Source of the DNA: Glandiceps talaboti
Lineage: Eukaryota > Hemichordata > Enteropneusta > Spengelidae
Assembly: GCF_964340395.1 (NCBI RefSeq)
Contig: NC_135559.1
Span: forward strand, 23,604,964-23,668,963
DNA length: 64,000 bases
Direction of reading: 5' to 3'
Position 1 is the stretch's first letter. Every line of letters starts with the position of its first letter. The notes below the pieces were generated by a model, which searched no databases, was not told where the DNA came from, and saw nothing but the letters and a program-made list of their open reading frames with translations. Position numbers and translations under genes: made by a program. Positions 11,356 through 25,100 of this stretch are shown here, one piece after another.

Positions 11356-11855
11356 AGAAGAATACATTAAAGTAATGAACAATAAACAACACATCAAAAC
11401 AATAGCCAAATTTAGATTAAGTTGCCATCAACTTGCCATTGAGAAGGGTAGATATACAAAACCAAAAACACCAGTAGAAGACAGACTATGTACACATTGT
11501 AAAGAAATAGAAGATGAAAGACATCATCTAATTCATTGTAAATTATATACAAAACAAAGAGAAAAAATGTTTAGTATTATCACTACCCTCAACTCAAACT
11601 TTATAAACTTAGATAGAGGAGAGCAATTTAGATATATACTACAATCAAAACATAAGGATATTATAACCGCTCTCTACATATACCTGGATGATACATGTAG
11701 TCAATAGACACACACTAGAACTACTATATATTTTAATATTTATATTTCATAGATCATTATTAACTTTATTTTGTTTAAATACCAAATTAGAAATGTAAAA
11801 TTTTCTAAACGGCTAAAATAAAGTGTTATCTTATCTTATCTTATCTTATCTTTAC
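11356..11855 (+). pseudogene. LINE 3' end with CCHC-like knuckle and TTATC tail
   Basis: The frame to 11707 encodes [17 protein letters not shown], then CTHCKEIEDERHHLIHC (C-x2-C-x7-H-x4-C), the C-terminal zinc-knuckle region of a non-LTR retrotransposon. The 3' end carries five or so TTATC repeats at about 11829-11853, a common LINE tail type. No reverse transcriptase domain is present. The piece starts at the same point in the protein where the fragment in intron 1 (13227-14095) stops, so both probably derive from one family. Confidence 0.8.
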
Positions 11856-12599
11856 ATACATACATACATGTACATTGTGTATGCACAGTGTGTTTGTGTA
11901 TGTGTGTAAGTCTATGGGAGAGGGGGGGGGGCATGGAAAAAAATCAAGAACTTGCAGGGGGACATCGATTTTTCCCAAGCTTTTGTAGGGGGGGGGGGCA
12001 TGAAAAAAATACACAAGGAAAAGGGGAAATCCTCCGGGGACCCCTGGAAGTAAAATCTGGGCACTTACGAATGTTGAAGTTCGCTATTCTCAAATTGCGC
12101 TGTTTTCACACAAAAGCCTTTACCTTTGAAGGCTATACATCCAACATGGAAACATCTCGTTGCCAGTAGGTAGTAGTCATCTCACACTTTTTTCAAAGAT
12201 GGATGTGGACACTGTATACAGGTGAACAACGCACATTGAGTTCCGACGAAGAGCATGTATATGTATACACGTGGATAGCTGAACACCGACGCACCGACCA
12301 AGCGTCACTGCGACCTTGCACCATCGTTGACCTGGCGAAGTCTGACTCCCACCTTCTACACTAACATAAGACGTTGTTCTCTCTAATTAGTTTCTCATTG
12401 TCCCAACATATACTCTCTCGACCAACCAAAAGATCTAACGTCTCTCGAGTCATTATAATAATAGCGCATCCAGGTGAACGTCTACACAGTTATATAGATA
12501 TAGTATATAGATAAATTTAATTAAGATGACATATTAAACTTTTAATGTGTTATCTCCCACTCAAATTTAAAAATGTCGCATTTTGTCTGAGTTCACAGA
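11856..12599. other. Intergenic stretch, GC-richer in its middle
   Basis: Contains G8-G9 runs at about 11922 and 11990. At about 12240-12360 there is a CpG-containing segment upstream of the TTC23-like gene. No exon is supported on either strand. Confidence 0.35.
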
Positions 12600-13042
12600 T
12601 ACAGAACTAGAAGAAATTGGTCTATAATCAGGTTAGGTCAGAAAACTCAGTGAAATCACCCCTAAATCTCCAAGAGCGTATGCGTTTTGCCCGAAACACA
12701 TGTATGACTGCACTTTACTTCACCGGGTGTGAAGCTTTGATAAACTGCGAGGGCGCCCTTGGCGCGCATACCAATAACAAATATGGCCGACAAAACATTG
12801 GTAGCAACGGCATAACACAGCATAACACAACGGCATAATACGTTAGTTGTACTTCTCGTTGAGTTCAATCACTCAGGGGAATAATACAACTCATATCATT
12901 TATTTTTAGTGGCCAAAGGCATTGTATTGGTGGCAAAGTGTCTGTGTTGGACCTATAGGTATATCGTAAAACTGTATTCGTGGACGTACTCTTACGATAC
13001 GTGTGTGTGCCACTGTATGTAGAACAGTTGAAGACTGGAATT
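12600..13042 (+). promoter_or_regulatory. Probable promoter and 5' leader of the TTC23-like gene
   Basis: Immediately upstream of the first coding exon. It is GC-richer than the surroundings, with GGGCGCCC and GGCGCGC at about 12752-12770, CCAAT at about 12771, and a half X-box-like AGCAAC at about 12802-12807. No TATA box was found at a convincing distance. No full X-box (RFX) site was found, although the gene family is ciliary. The transcription start cannot be placed from sequence. Confidence 0.4.
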
Positions 13043-13179
13043 ATGGCCGACATGTATAGCTCCGATGAAGATAGGATGCAAATTGCAGAAATTGGACGGC
13101 ATATCGTTGAAGTACCCTCGGCTTACAGCGACGACGATGACCATGACGGCATCCGTGTTGTCAGTAAACTTGATATCAG
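13043..13179 (+). CDS. TTC23: TTC23-like exon 1
   Basis: Starts at ATG in the context GAATTATGG and ends in phase 2 before GTGAGA. It encodes a short acidic N-terminus ([12 protein letters not shown], then YSDDDDHDG). The next exon is about 11 kb downstream, across the satellite. Confidence 0.85.
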
Positions 13180-16100
13180 GTGAGATGTCCTGATACTAAT
13201 ACACATGCATATAACAATACATCCTGCAAAAAATGGCAACTGGATATTTTAATAACATAGAGAAATCAAAAGCATTGATGTTTAATAGGTCAGGAAAAAC
13301 CATGCAGAAACACAAATTCTACCTAAACATCCTTGAACTTGAAAGGGTATCATCATATAGTATATCTATTCAGTAAGCTAAACACTACAGGAAAACTTAA
13401 GGCCCAGCAAGATCTAACTAACAAGGGTGAAAACACCATGTTTTAAATTAAAATAATATCTGTTCTCAGAAGGCCAGATACCAGTTAAATTATATCTGCA
13501 AATGTTTGATGCTACCATCAGACCAATCCTACTGTACTGCAGTGAGGTCTGGGCTGGTGATGTTATCAACTCCACAACAAATTTAACAAATATTACAAAC
13601 CCCAGTGAAAAAATGCATACACGATTCTGTAAATTTCTACTCCAGGTTAGCCCCAAATCACACAATTTAGCATGTTTATTAGAACTAGCACGTAGCCCCC
13701 AATTTTATTTGGCTTACTACAGGAAATAAAGTATTAGATAGAAATTATAGAAACCAACAGATTCTCTTGTAAATGAAGTATTCAAACTGGGTATAGAAAT
13801 GGAGAGGGTTGGGACACAAAACTGGGTGACAGGTATCAAGCAGATCTTAAAATTAATAAATATGGTGGAGGAATGGACAGAAATTGATACAGAGGATGAT
13901 TCTAAATTAATCAATATAGTCAAAGAGAAACTAAAAGAACTGTATGACAGGCAATCCATAGACATATACAATGATAACAAAGGACAAAACCATAAAAATA
14001 AACTCCGGACATATAGACAATAAAAAAAAAGATAATACATGTGAGAAATATTTAAGCATTATAAAAAATCCTCTCCATAGATCTGCTCATCTACATCTAT
14101 ATGTATATCTACATCATCATCATCTACATCTATATCTACATCTATATATCTAAATCTATATTATCTTCATCTATATCTACATCTACATCTTCATCTACAT
14201 CTATATCTACATCTATATATCTAAATCTATATTATCTTCATCTATATCTACATCTACATCTTCATCTATATCTATATCTACATCTATATATCTAAATCTA
14301 TATTATCTTCATCTATATCTACATCATCTTCATCTACATTGTATATCTACATCTATATATCTAAATCTATATTATCTTCATCTATATCTACATCTACATC
14401 TTCATCTATATCTATATTGTATATCTACAGCTATATATCTAAATCTATATTATCTTCATCTATATCATCATCTACATCTATATCTACATCTATATCTACA
14501 TCTATATATCTAAATCTATATATCTTCATCTATATCATCATCTATATCATCATCTACATCTATATCTACATCTATATATCTAAATCTATATTATCTTCAT
14601 CTATATGTATATCTACATCATCATCTACATCTATATCTACATCTATATATCTAAATCTATATTATCTTCATCTATATCTACATCATCTTCATCTACATCT
14701 ATATCTACATCTATATATCTAAATCTATATTATCTTCATCTATATCTAGATCTACATCTTCATCTACATCTATATCTACATCTATATATCTAAATCTATA
14801 TTATCTTCATCTATATCTACATCTACATCTTCATCTTCATCTACATCTACATCTACATCTATATATCTAAATCTATATTATCTTCATCTATATCTACATC
14901 TACATCTTCATCTATATCTACACCTATATCTGTGGAGTCATGATGGGTGAATGGTTAGCATGACCGGCTTGGAATCTACAGGTTGCAGGTTCGAGCCCCG
15001 TCGCTGCCTGCTGTTAGTTTCTGAGTGGCTAAAGTCCTTGGGCAAGATTTGAACCACGACTGTGCCTCAGTCAACCCAGCTGTATAATAGGGGACCTGGT
15101 AGGATGTAGGTTGCAATGTGAAGGCTTTAATCCTATGCGCTTAAATGGCTGCAATGGATTGTGTGCTCCCCAGGGAGTTGAGGAAGACTAAAGGGCTGTT
15201 GTGCCATTCTGATCCGAGCCAGGGGTAATAATTGTAAAGCGCTTTGAGCACGGAGTGGGAAAGCGCTATATAAGAACCCAACATTATTATTATTATATCT
15301 ACATATATGCTATATATCTATATCTATATATACATCTATGTCTACATCTACATCTATATTATCTACATTGTATATCATATTCATCCATGGCCAGAAGTCA
15401 GATATTTTGCACGAAATACATTTTTTACATTTAACCCATGCACGTTTTACATTTTTTAAAGAGAAAAAATACATTTTTTACATTTAACCCATGCACGTTT
15501 TACATTTTTTAAAGAGAAGTTAGTATTCATTAAATGCAAGCTACCCGGACCATCGCCGAGGAATAGAATGTATTTCGTGCAACTCCAGAATGTATTAAAT
15601 GCATTAAATGTATTAAATGTATTAAATGTATTAAATGTATTAAATGTATTAAATGCAAGCTACCCGGACCATCGCCGAGGAATAGAATGTATTTCGTGCA
15701 ACTCTAGAATGTATTAAATGCATTAAATGTATTAAATGCAAAGTTGCACGAAATACATTCTAGTATTGGAGACGGTACGGGACCTTGCATTTAATACATT
15801 TAATACATTCTAGAGTTGCACGAAATACATTCTAGTATCGGGAGACGGTAGGGGACCTTGCATTTAATACATTTAATACATTCTAGTATCGGGAGACGGT
15901 ACGGGACCTTGCATTTAATACATTTAATACATTCTAGAGTTCCACGAAATACATTCCACTTCTCGGCGATGGTCCGGGTAGCTTGCATTTAATACATTTA
16001 ATACATTTAATACATTTAATGCATTTAATACATTTAATACATTCTAGAGTTGCACGAAATACATTCTATTCCTCGGCGATGGTCCGGGTAGCTTGCATTT

Positions 16101-19100
16101 AATGCATTCAATGCATTTAATACATTTAATACATTCTAGAGTTGCACGAAATACATTCTATTCCTCGGCGATGGTCCGGGTAGCTTGCATTTAATACATT
16201 CAATGCATTTAATACATTTAATACATTCTAGAGTTGCACGAAATACATTCTATTCCTCGGCGATGGTCCGGGTAGCTTGCATTTAATACATTTAATACAT
16301 TTAATGCATTTAGTACATTCTAGAGTTGCACGAAATACATTCTATTTCTCGGCGATGGTCCGGGTAGCTTGCATTTAATACATTCAATGCATTTAATACA
16401 TTTAATACATTCTAGAGTTGCACGAAATACATCCTATTCCTCGGCGATGGTCCGGGTAGCTTGCATTTAATACATTTAATGCATTTAATACATTTAATAC
16501 ATTCTAGAGTTGCACGAAATACATTCTATTTCTCGGCGATGGTCCGGGTAGCTTGCATTTAATACATTTAATGCATTTAATACATTTAATACATTCTAGA
16601 GTTGCACGAAATACATTCTATTTCTCGGCGATGGTCCGGGTAGCTAAATGCATTAAATGTATTAAATGTATTAAATGTATTAAATGCATACTACCCGGAC
16701 CATCGCCGAGGAATAGAATGTATTTCGTGCACCTCTAGAATGTATTAAATGCATTAAATGTATTAAATGTATTAAATGTATTAAATGCAAGCTACCCGGA
16801 CCATCTCCGACGAATAGAATGTATTTCGTGCAACTCTAGAATGTATTAAATGCATTAAATGTATTAAATGTATTAAATGTATTAAATGCAAGCTACCCGG
16901 ACCATCGCCGAGGAATAGAATGTATTTCGTGCAACTCTAGAATGTATTAAATGCATTAAATGTATTAAATGTATTAAATGTATTAAATGTATTAAATGTA
17001 TTAAATGTATTAAATGTATTAAATGTATTAAATGCAAGTTACCCGGACCATCGCCGAGGAATAGAATGTATTTCGTGCAACTCTAGAATGTATTAAATGC
17101 ATTAAATGCATTAAATGTATTAAATGTATTAAATTTATTAAATGCAAGCTACCCGGACCATCGCCGAGGAATAGAATGTATTTCGTGCAACTCTAGAATG
17201 TATTAAATGCATTAAATGTATTAAATGTATTAAATGTATTAAATGCAAGCTACCCGGACCATCGCCGAGAAATAGAATGTATTTCGTGCAACTCTAGAAT
17301 GTATTAAATGCATTAAATGTATTAAATGTATTAAATGTATTAAATGCAAGCTACCCGGACCATCGCCGAGAAATAGAATGTATTTCGTGCACCTCTAGAA
17401 TGTATTAAATGCATTAAATGTATTAAATGTATTAAATGTATTAAATGCAAGCTACCCGGACCATCTCCGACGAATAGAATGTATTTCGTGCAACTCTAGA
17501 ATGTATTAAATGCATTAAATGTATTAAATGTATTAAATGTATTAAATGCAAGCTACCCGGACCATCGCCGAGGAATAGAATGTATTTCGTGCAACTCTAG
17601 AATGTATTAAATGCATTAAATGTATTAAATGTATTAAATGTATTAAATGTATTAAATGTATTAAATGCAAGTTACTCGGACCATCGCCGAGGAATAGAAT
17701 GTATTTCGTGCAACTCTAGAATGTATTAAATGCATTAAATGCATTAAATGTATTAAATGTATTAAATTTATTAAATGCAAGCTACCCGGACCATCGCCGA
17801 GAAATAGAATGTATTTCGTGCAACTCTAGAATGTATTAAATGCATTAAATGTATTAAATGTATTAAATGCAAGCTACCCGGACCATCGCCGAGAAATAGA
17901 ATGTATTTCGTGCAACTCTAGAATGTATTAAATGCATTAAATGTATTAAATGTATTAAATGTATTAAATGCAAGCTACCCGGACCATCGCCGAGGAATAG
18001 AATGTATTTCGTGCAACTCTAGAATGTATTAAATGCATTAAATGTATTAAATGTATTAAATGTATTAAATGCAAGCTACCCGGACCATCGCCGAGGAATA
18101 GAATGTATTTCGTGCAACTCTAGAATGTATTAAATGCATTAAATGTATTAAATGTATTAAATGCAAGCTACCCGGACCATCGCCGAGAAATAGAATGTAT
18201 TTCGTGCAACTCTAGAATGTATTAAATGCATTAAATGTATTAAATGTATTAAATGCATTAAATGCAAGCTACCCGGACCATCGCCGAGAAATAGAATGTA
18301 TTTCGTGCAACTCTAGAATGTATTAAATGCATTAAATGTATTAAATGTATTAAATGCAAGCTACCCGGACCATCGCCGAGGAATAGAATGTATTTCGTGC
18401 AACTCTAGAATGTATTAAATGCATTAAATGTATTAAATGTATTAAATGTATTAAATGTATTAAATGCAAACTACCCGGACCATCGCCGAGAAATAGAATG
18501 TATTTCGTGCAACTCTAGAATGTATTAAATGTATTAAATGCATTAAATGTATTAAATGCATACTACCCGGACCATCGCCGAGGAATAGAATGTATTTCGT
18601 GCAACTCTAGAATGTATTAAATGCATTAAATGTATTAAATGTATTAAATGTATTAAATGCAAGCTACCCGGACCATCGCCGAGGAATAGAATGTATTTCG
18701 TGCAACTCTAGAATGTATTAAATGCATTAAATGTATTAAATGTATTAAATGTATTAAATGCAAGCTACCCGGACCATCGCCGAGAAATAGAATGTATTTC
18801 GTGCAACTCTAGAATGTATTAAATGTATTAAATGCATTAAATGTATTAAATGTATTAAATGCAAGCTACCCGGACCATCGCCGAGGAATAGAATGTATTT
18901 CGTGCAACTCTAGAATGTATTAAATGCATTAAATGTATTAAATGTATTAAATGTATTAAATGCAAGCTACCCGGACCATGACCGAGAAATAGAATGTATT
19001 TCGTGCAACTCTAGAATGTATTAAATGTATTAAATGCATTAAATGTATTAAATGTATTAAATGCAAGCTACCCGGACCATCGCCGAGGAATAGAATGTAT

Positions 19101-22100
19101 TTCGTGCAACTCTAGAATGTATTAAATGCATTAAATGTATTAAATGTATTAAATGTATTAAATGTATTAAATGCAAACTACCCGGACCATCGCCGAGAAA
19201 TAGAATGTATTTCGTGCAACTCTAGAATGTATTAAATGTATTAAATGCATTAAATGTATTAAATGCAAGCTACCCGGACCATCGCCGAGGAATAGAATGT
19301 ATTTCGTGCACCTCTAGAATGTATTAAATGCATTAAATGTATTAAATGTATTAAATGTATTAAATGCAAGCTACCCGGACCATCTCCGACGAATAGAATG
19401 TATTTCGTGCAACTCTAGAATGTATTAAATGCATTAAATGTATTAAATGTATTAAATGTATTAAATGCAAGCTACCCGGACCATCGCCGAGGAATAGAAT
19501 GTATTTCGTGCAACTCTAGAATGTATTAAATGCATTAAATGTATTAAATGTATTAAATGTATTAAATGTATTAAATGTATTAAATGTATTAAATGTATTA
19601 AATGCAAGTTACCCGGACCATCGCCGAGGAATAGAATGTATTTCGTGCAACTCTAGAATGTATTAAATGTATTAAATTTATTAAATGCAAGCTACCCGGA
19701 CCATCGCCGAGGAATAGAATGTATTTCGTGCAACTCTAGAATGTATTAAATGCATTAAATGTATTAAATGTATTAAATGTATTAAATGCAAGCTACCCGG
19801 ACCATCGCCGAGAAATAGAATGTATTTCGTGCAACTCTAGAATGTATTAAATGCATTAAATGTATTAAATGTATTAAATGTATTAAATGCAAGCTACCCG
19901 GACCATCGCCGAGAAATAGAATGTATTTCGTGCACCTCTAGAATGTATTAAATGCATTAAATGTATTAAATGTATTAAATGTATTAAATGCAAGCTACCC
20001 GGACCATCTCCGACGAATAGAATGTATTTCGTGCAACTCTAGAATGTATTAAATGCATTAAATGTATTAAATGTATTAAATGTATTAAATGCAAGCTACC
20101 CGGACCATCGCCGAGGAATAGAATGTATTTCGTGCAACTCTAGAATGTATTAAATGCATTAAATGTATTAAATGTATTAAATGTATTAAATGTATTAAAT
20201 GTATTAAATGCAAGTTACTCGGACCATCGCCGAGGAATAGAATGTATTTCGTGCAACTCTAGAATGTATTAAATGCATTAAATGCATTAAATGTATTAAA
20301 TGTATTAAATTTATTAAATGCAAGCTACCCGGACCATCGCCGAGAAATAGAATGTATTTCGTGCAACTCTAGAATGTATTAAATGCATTAAATGTATTAA
20401 ATGTATTAAATGCAAGCTACCCGGACCATCGCCGAGAAATAGAATGTATTTCGTGCAACTCTAGAATGTATTAAATGCATTAAATGTATTAAATGTATTA
20501 AATGTATTAAATGCAAGCTACCCGGACCATCGCCGAGGAATAGAATGTATTTCGTGCAACTCTAGAATGTATTAAATGCATTAAATGTATTAAATGTATT
20601 AAATGTATTAAATGCAAGCTACCCGGACCATCGCCGAGGAATAGAATGTATTTCGTGCAACTCTAGAATGTATTAAATGCATTAAATGTATTAAATGTAT
20701 TAAATGCAAGCTACCCGGACCATCGCCGAGAAATAGAATGTATTTCGTGCAACTCTAGAATGTATTAAATGCATTAAATGTATTAAATGTATTAAATGCA
20801 TTAAATGCAAGCTACCCGGACCATCGCCGAGAAATAGAATGTATTTCGTGCAACTCTAGAATGTATTAAATGCATTAAATGTATTAAATGTATTAAATGC
20901 AAGCTACCCGGACCATCGCCGAGGAATAGAATGTATTTCGTGCAACTCTAGAATGTATTAAATGCATTAAATGTATTAAATGTATTAAATGTATTAAATG
21001 TATTAAATGCAAACTACCCGGACCATCGCCGAGAAATAGAATGTATTTCGTGCAACTCTAGAATGTATTAAATGTATTAAATGCATTAAATGTATTAAAT
21101 GCATACTACCCGGACCATCGCCGAGGAATAGAATGTATTTCGTGCAACTCTAGAATGTATTAAATGCATTAAATGTATTAAATGTATTAAATGTATTAAA
21201 TGCAAGCTACCCGGACCATCGCCGAGGAATAGAATGTATTTCGTGCAACTCTAGAATGTATTAAATGCATTAAATGTATTAAATGTATTAAATGTATTAA
21301 ATGCAAGCTACCCGGACCATCGCCGAGAAATAGAATGTATTTCGTGCAACTCTAGAATGTATTAAATGTATTAAATGCATTAAATGTATTAAATGTATTA
21401 AATGCAAGCTACCCGGACCATCGCCGAGGAATAGAATGTATTTCGTGCAACTCTAGAATGTATTAAATGCATTAAATGTATTAAATGTATTAAATGTATT
21501 AAATGCAAGCTACCCGGACCATGACCGAGAAATAGAATGTATTTCGTGCAACTCTAGAATGTATTAAATGTATTAAATGCATTAAATGTATTAAATGTAT
21601 TAAATGCAAGCTACCCGGACCATCGCCGAGGAATAGAATGTATTTCGTGCAACTCTAGAATGTATTAAATGCATTAAATGTATTAAATGTATTAAATGTA
21701 TTAAATGTATTAAATGCAAACTACCCGGACCATCGCCGAGAAATAGAATGTATTTCGTGCAACTCTAGAATGTATTAAATGTATTAAATGCATTAAATGT
21801 ATTAAATGCAAGCTACCCGGACCATCGCCGAGGAATAGAATGTATTTCGTGCAACTCTAGAATGTATTAAATGCATTAAATGTATTAAATGCATTAAATG
21901 TATTAAATGTATTAAATGCAAACTACCCGGACCATCGCCGAGAAATAGAATGTATTTCGTGCAACTCTAGAATGTATTAAATGTATTAAATGCATTAAAT
22001 GTATTAAATGTATTAAATGTATTAAATGCAAGCTACCCGGACCATCGCCGAGGAATAGAATGTATTTCGTGCAACTCTAGAATGTATTAAATGCATTAAA

Positions 22101-25100
22101 TGTATTAAATGTATTAAATGTATTAAATGCAAACTACCCGGACCATCGCCGAGAAATAGAATGTATTTCGTGCAACTCTAGAATGTATTAAATGTATTAA
22201 ATGCATTAAATGTATTAAATGTATTAAATGCAAGCTACCCAGACCATCGCCGAGGAATAGAATGTATTTCGTGCAACTCTAGAATGTATTAAATGCATTA
22301 AATGTATTAAATGTATTAAATGTATTAAATGTATTAAATGTATTAAATGCAAGCTACCCGGACCATCGCCGAGGAATAGAATGTATTTCGTGCAACTCTA
22401 GAATGTATTAATTGCATTAAATGTATTAAATGTATTAAATGTATTAAATGTATTAAATGCAAGCTACCCGGACCATCGCCGAGAAATAGAATGTATTTCG
22501 TGCAACTCTAGAATGTATTAAATGTATTAAATGTATTAAATGCATTAAATGTATTAAATGTATTAAATGCAAGCTACCCGGACCATCGCCGAGGAATAGA
22601 ATGTATTTCGTGCAACTCTAGAATGTATTAAATGCATTAAATGTACCTCAACCATCTCCCGTGTATTAAATGTATTAAATGTATTTCGTGCAGCCTTAGA
22701 ATGTAAAAATGTATTAAATGTAAAATAGTAAAGTACTGGCCATAGCTCATCATATTTGGTACTTTAATATGTCACTGTTCAATGTAAATAAAATCAGCCT
22801 TTTAAGTTTACTATAATAGTACATGTAGACATACATGGTAAGATATCAGACATTGTCAATATACTACATGACATCCATCTTTGTTGATGTTTCTTTCCAT
22901 GCTGGTGTCATCTACTCAACTCACTCCAAGCAATCAAATGAATCACTTGTGTCAGTTTTCAAAAGGAAGGAATTCTTGCTACTTTTTAGTTCTGTTATTA
23001 ATATGGTCTCCATCCATCCATCCATCCATCTTTATGACCATAATACATAATTTCTCTGACATGCATTAAAAATTAAAACCTGGCACAAAGGTGATATATG
23101 GGACAACATATACATATCATTACATTTGTTGTAAGACATGCAATTTGACTGAATGATGGCCATATCTGTAGTCAAAAAATCACATAGATCACTGTACATG
23201 AATGTTTTAACCATACATAAATCACATAGATCACTGTACATGAATGTTTTAACCATACATAAATCACATAGATCACTGTACATGAATGTTTTAACCATAC
23301 ATAAATCACATAGATCACTGTACATGAATGTTTTAACCATACATAAATCACATAGATCACTGTACATGAATGTTTTAACCATACATAAATCACATAGATC
23401 ACTGTACATGAATGTTTTAACCATACATAAATCACATAGATCACTGTACATGAATGTTTTAACCATACATAAATCACATAGATCACTGTACAAGAATGTT
23501 TTAACCATACATAAATCACATAGATCACTGTACATGAATGTTTTAACCATACATAAATCACATAGATCACTGTACAAGAATGTTTTAACCATACATAAAT
23601 CACATAGATCACTGTACATGAATGTTTTAACCATACATAAATCACATAGATCACTGTACATGAATGTTTCAACCATACATAAATCACATAGATCACTGTA
23701 CAAGAATGTTTTAACCATACATAAATCACATAGATCACTGTACATGAATGTTTTAACCATACATAAATCACATAGATCACTGTACAATGTACTTGAATGT
23801 TTTAACCATACATAAATCACATAGATCACTGTACATGAATGTTTTAACCATACATAAATCACATAGATCACTGTACATGAATGTTTCAACCATACATAAA
23901 TCACATAGATCACTGTACAAGAATGTTTTAACCATACATAAATCACATAGATCACTGTACATGAATGTTTTAACCATACATAAATCACATAGATCACTGT
24001 ACAAGAATGTTTTAACCATACATAAATCACATAGATCACTGTACAAGAATGTTTTAACCATACATAAATCACATAGATCACTGTACATGAATGTTTTAAC
24101 CATACATAAATCACATAGATCACTGTACATGAATGTTTTAACCATACATAAATCAATGTATTATTTAACCAAACAGTACCGATGAATTCACTTCAGAAGA
24201 AGAGGAACCATTACATTCAACAAGGTCAATTGGGAGGAAGAAAACACGTCAAAAAATCAATATGACACCCCCAGAAGAACTCCTAGAAACAACTGAGAGA
24301 AGGGCTAAAAAATATTCCAAAAAGAAATATGTAAGTATGATTTTATCACAAACATATCACACCTTAGTTTTCTCTATTCCACTACATGTATAACGATATC
24401 TACTAAAGTTACGGGTGGGAAGGGGGGGGGGGGATTGGCTTAGTCGGGGCTGTATGCCAACACTATTCCTAAAATGATATCTATACCACAGTGGGAGTGG
24501 GGGAGAGGGGAGATTGGATTAGTTGGGGCTGTATGCAATGCATTCCTAAAATAACATGTACTAAGTGCCAACTTTTGACAACTATTTGATACTGTGAAAC
24601 TGTAAGTGTTGTAATGTGACAGAGCAAGACTCTATTGCAACATTGCATACAATGTATTATATGATTTGTTCTCCAGGCAGACAGAGCCATTCGTGAATTG
24701 ATTCGATGTAATGCACTGTCAAGGATTATATATGGTGATGGACACTGGAGATTAGCAGAGACTCATGCCAATCTTGCTAATGGATATTTACTGTTGAAAG
24801 GTTTGTCATTTTTTATTTTTTCTAGTATCATAGAAGTCTATTTACAAAATTTTATTTGAAGATAATTTTTTGTCTTCACAGCTGTATTTCCTTCTTTAAT
24901 ATTCATTCACTCTCATGATTGATTGAATTAAATAATAACACATGCCAGCAAGGGCAATATCACAATTTAATGCCTGCACAAGGGTCGGCACTCTTTACTA
25001 AGATTTTGATGCCGAAGGTGAGGGCATCATCAAAATTTTGGTAAAGAGTGCCGACCCTTGTGCAGGCATTAAATTGTGAATGATATTGCCTGAGTGCATG

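Noticed and set aside
12795-12810. X-box (RFX) site upstream of the ciliary gene
   Set aside because: Only one half (AGCAAC) matches; the other half is absent.
14931-15010. tRNA gene
   Set aside because: Box A and B are present but no acceptor stem closes; it is the head of a SINE with an ATT tail.
15532-22640. CRISPR-like array (repeat plus variable spacer)
   Set aside because: The 'spacers' are themselves 9-mer microsatellite, units vary in length, and the genome is eukaryotic.
23032-24185. 374-, 220- and 202-codon frames on both strands
   Set aside because: The 42-bp period keeps all frames open; the array is intronic next to exon 2.
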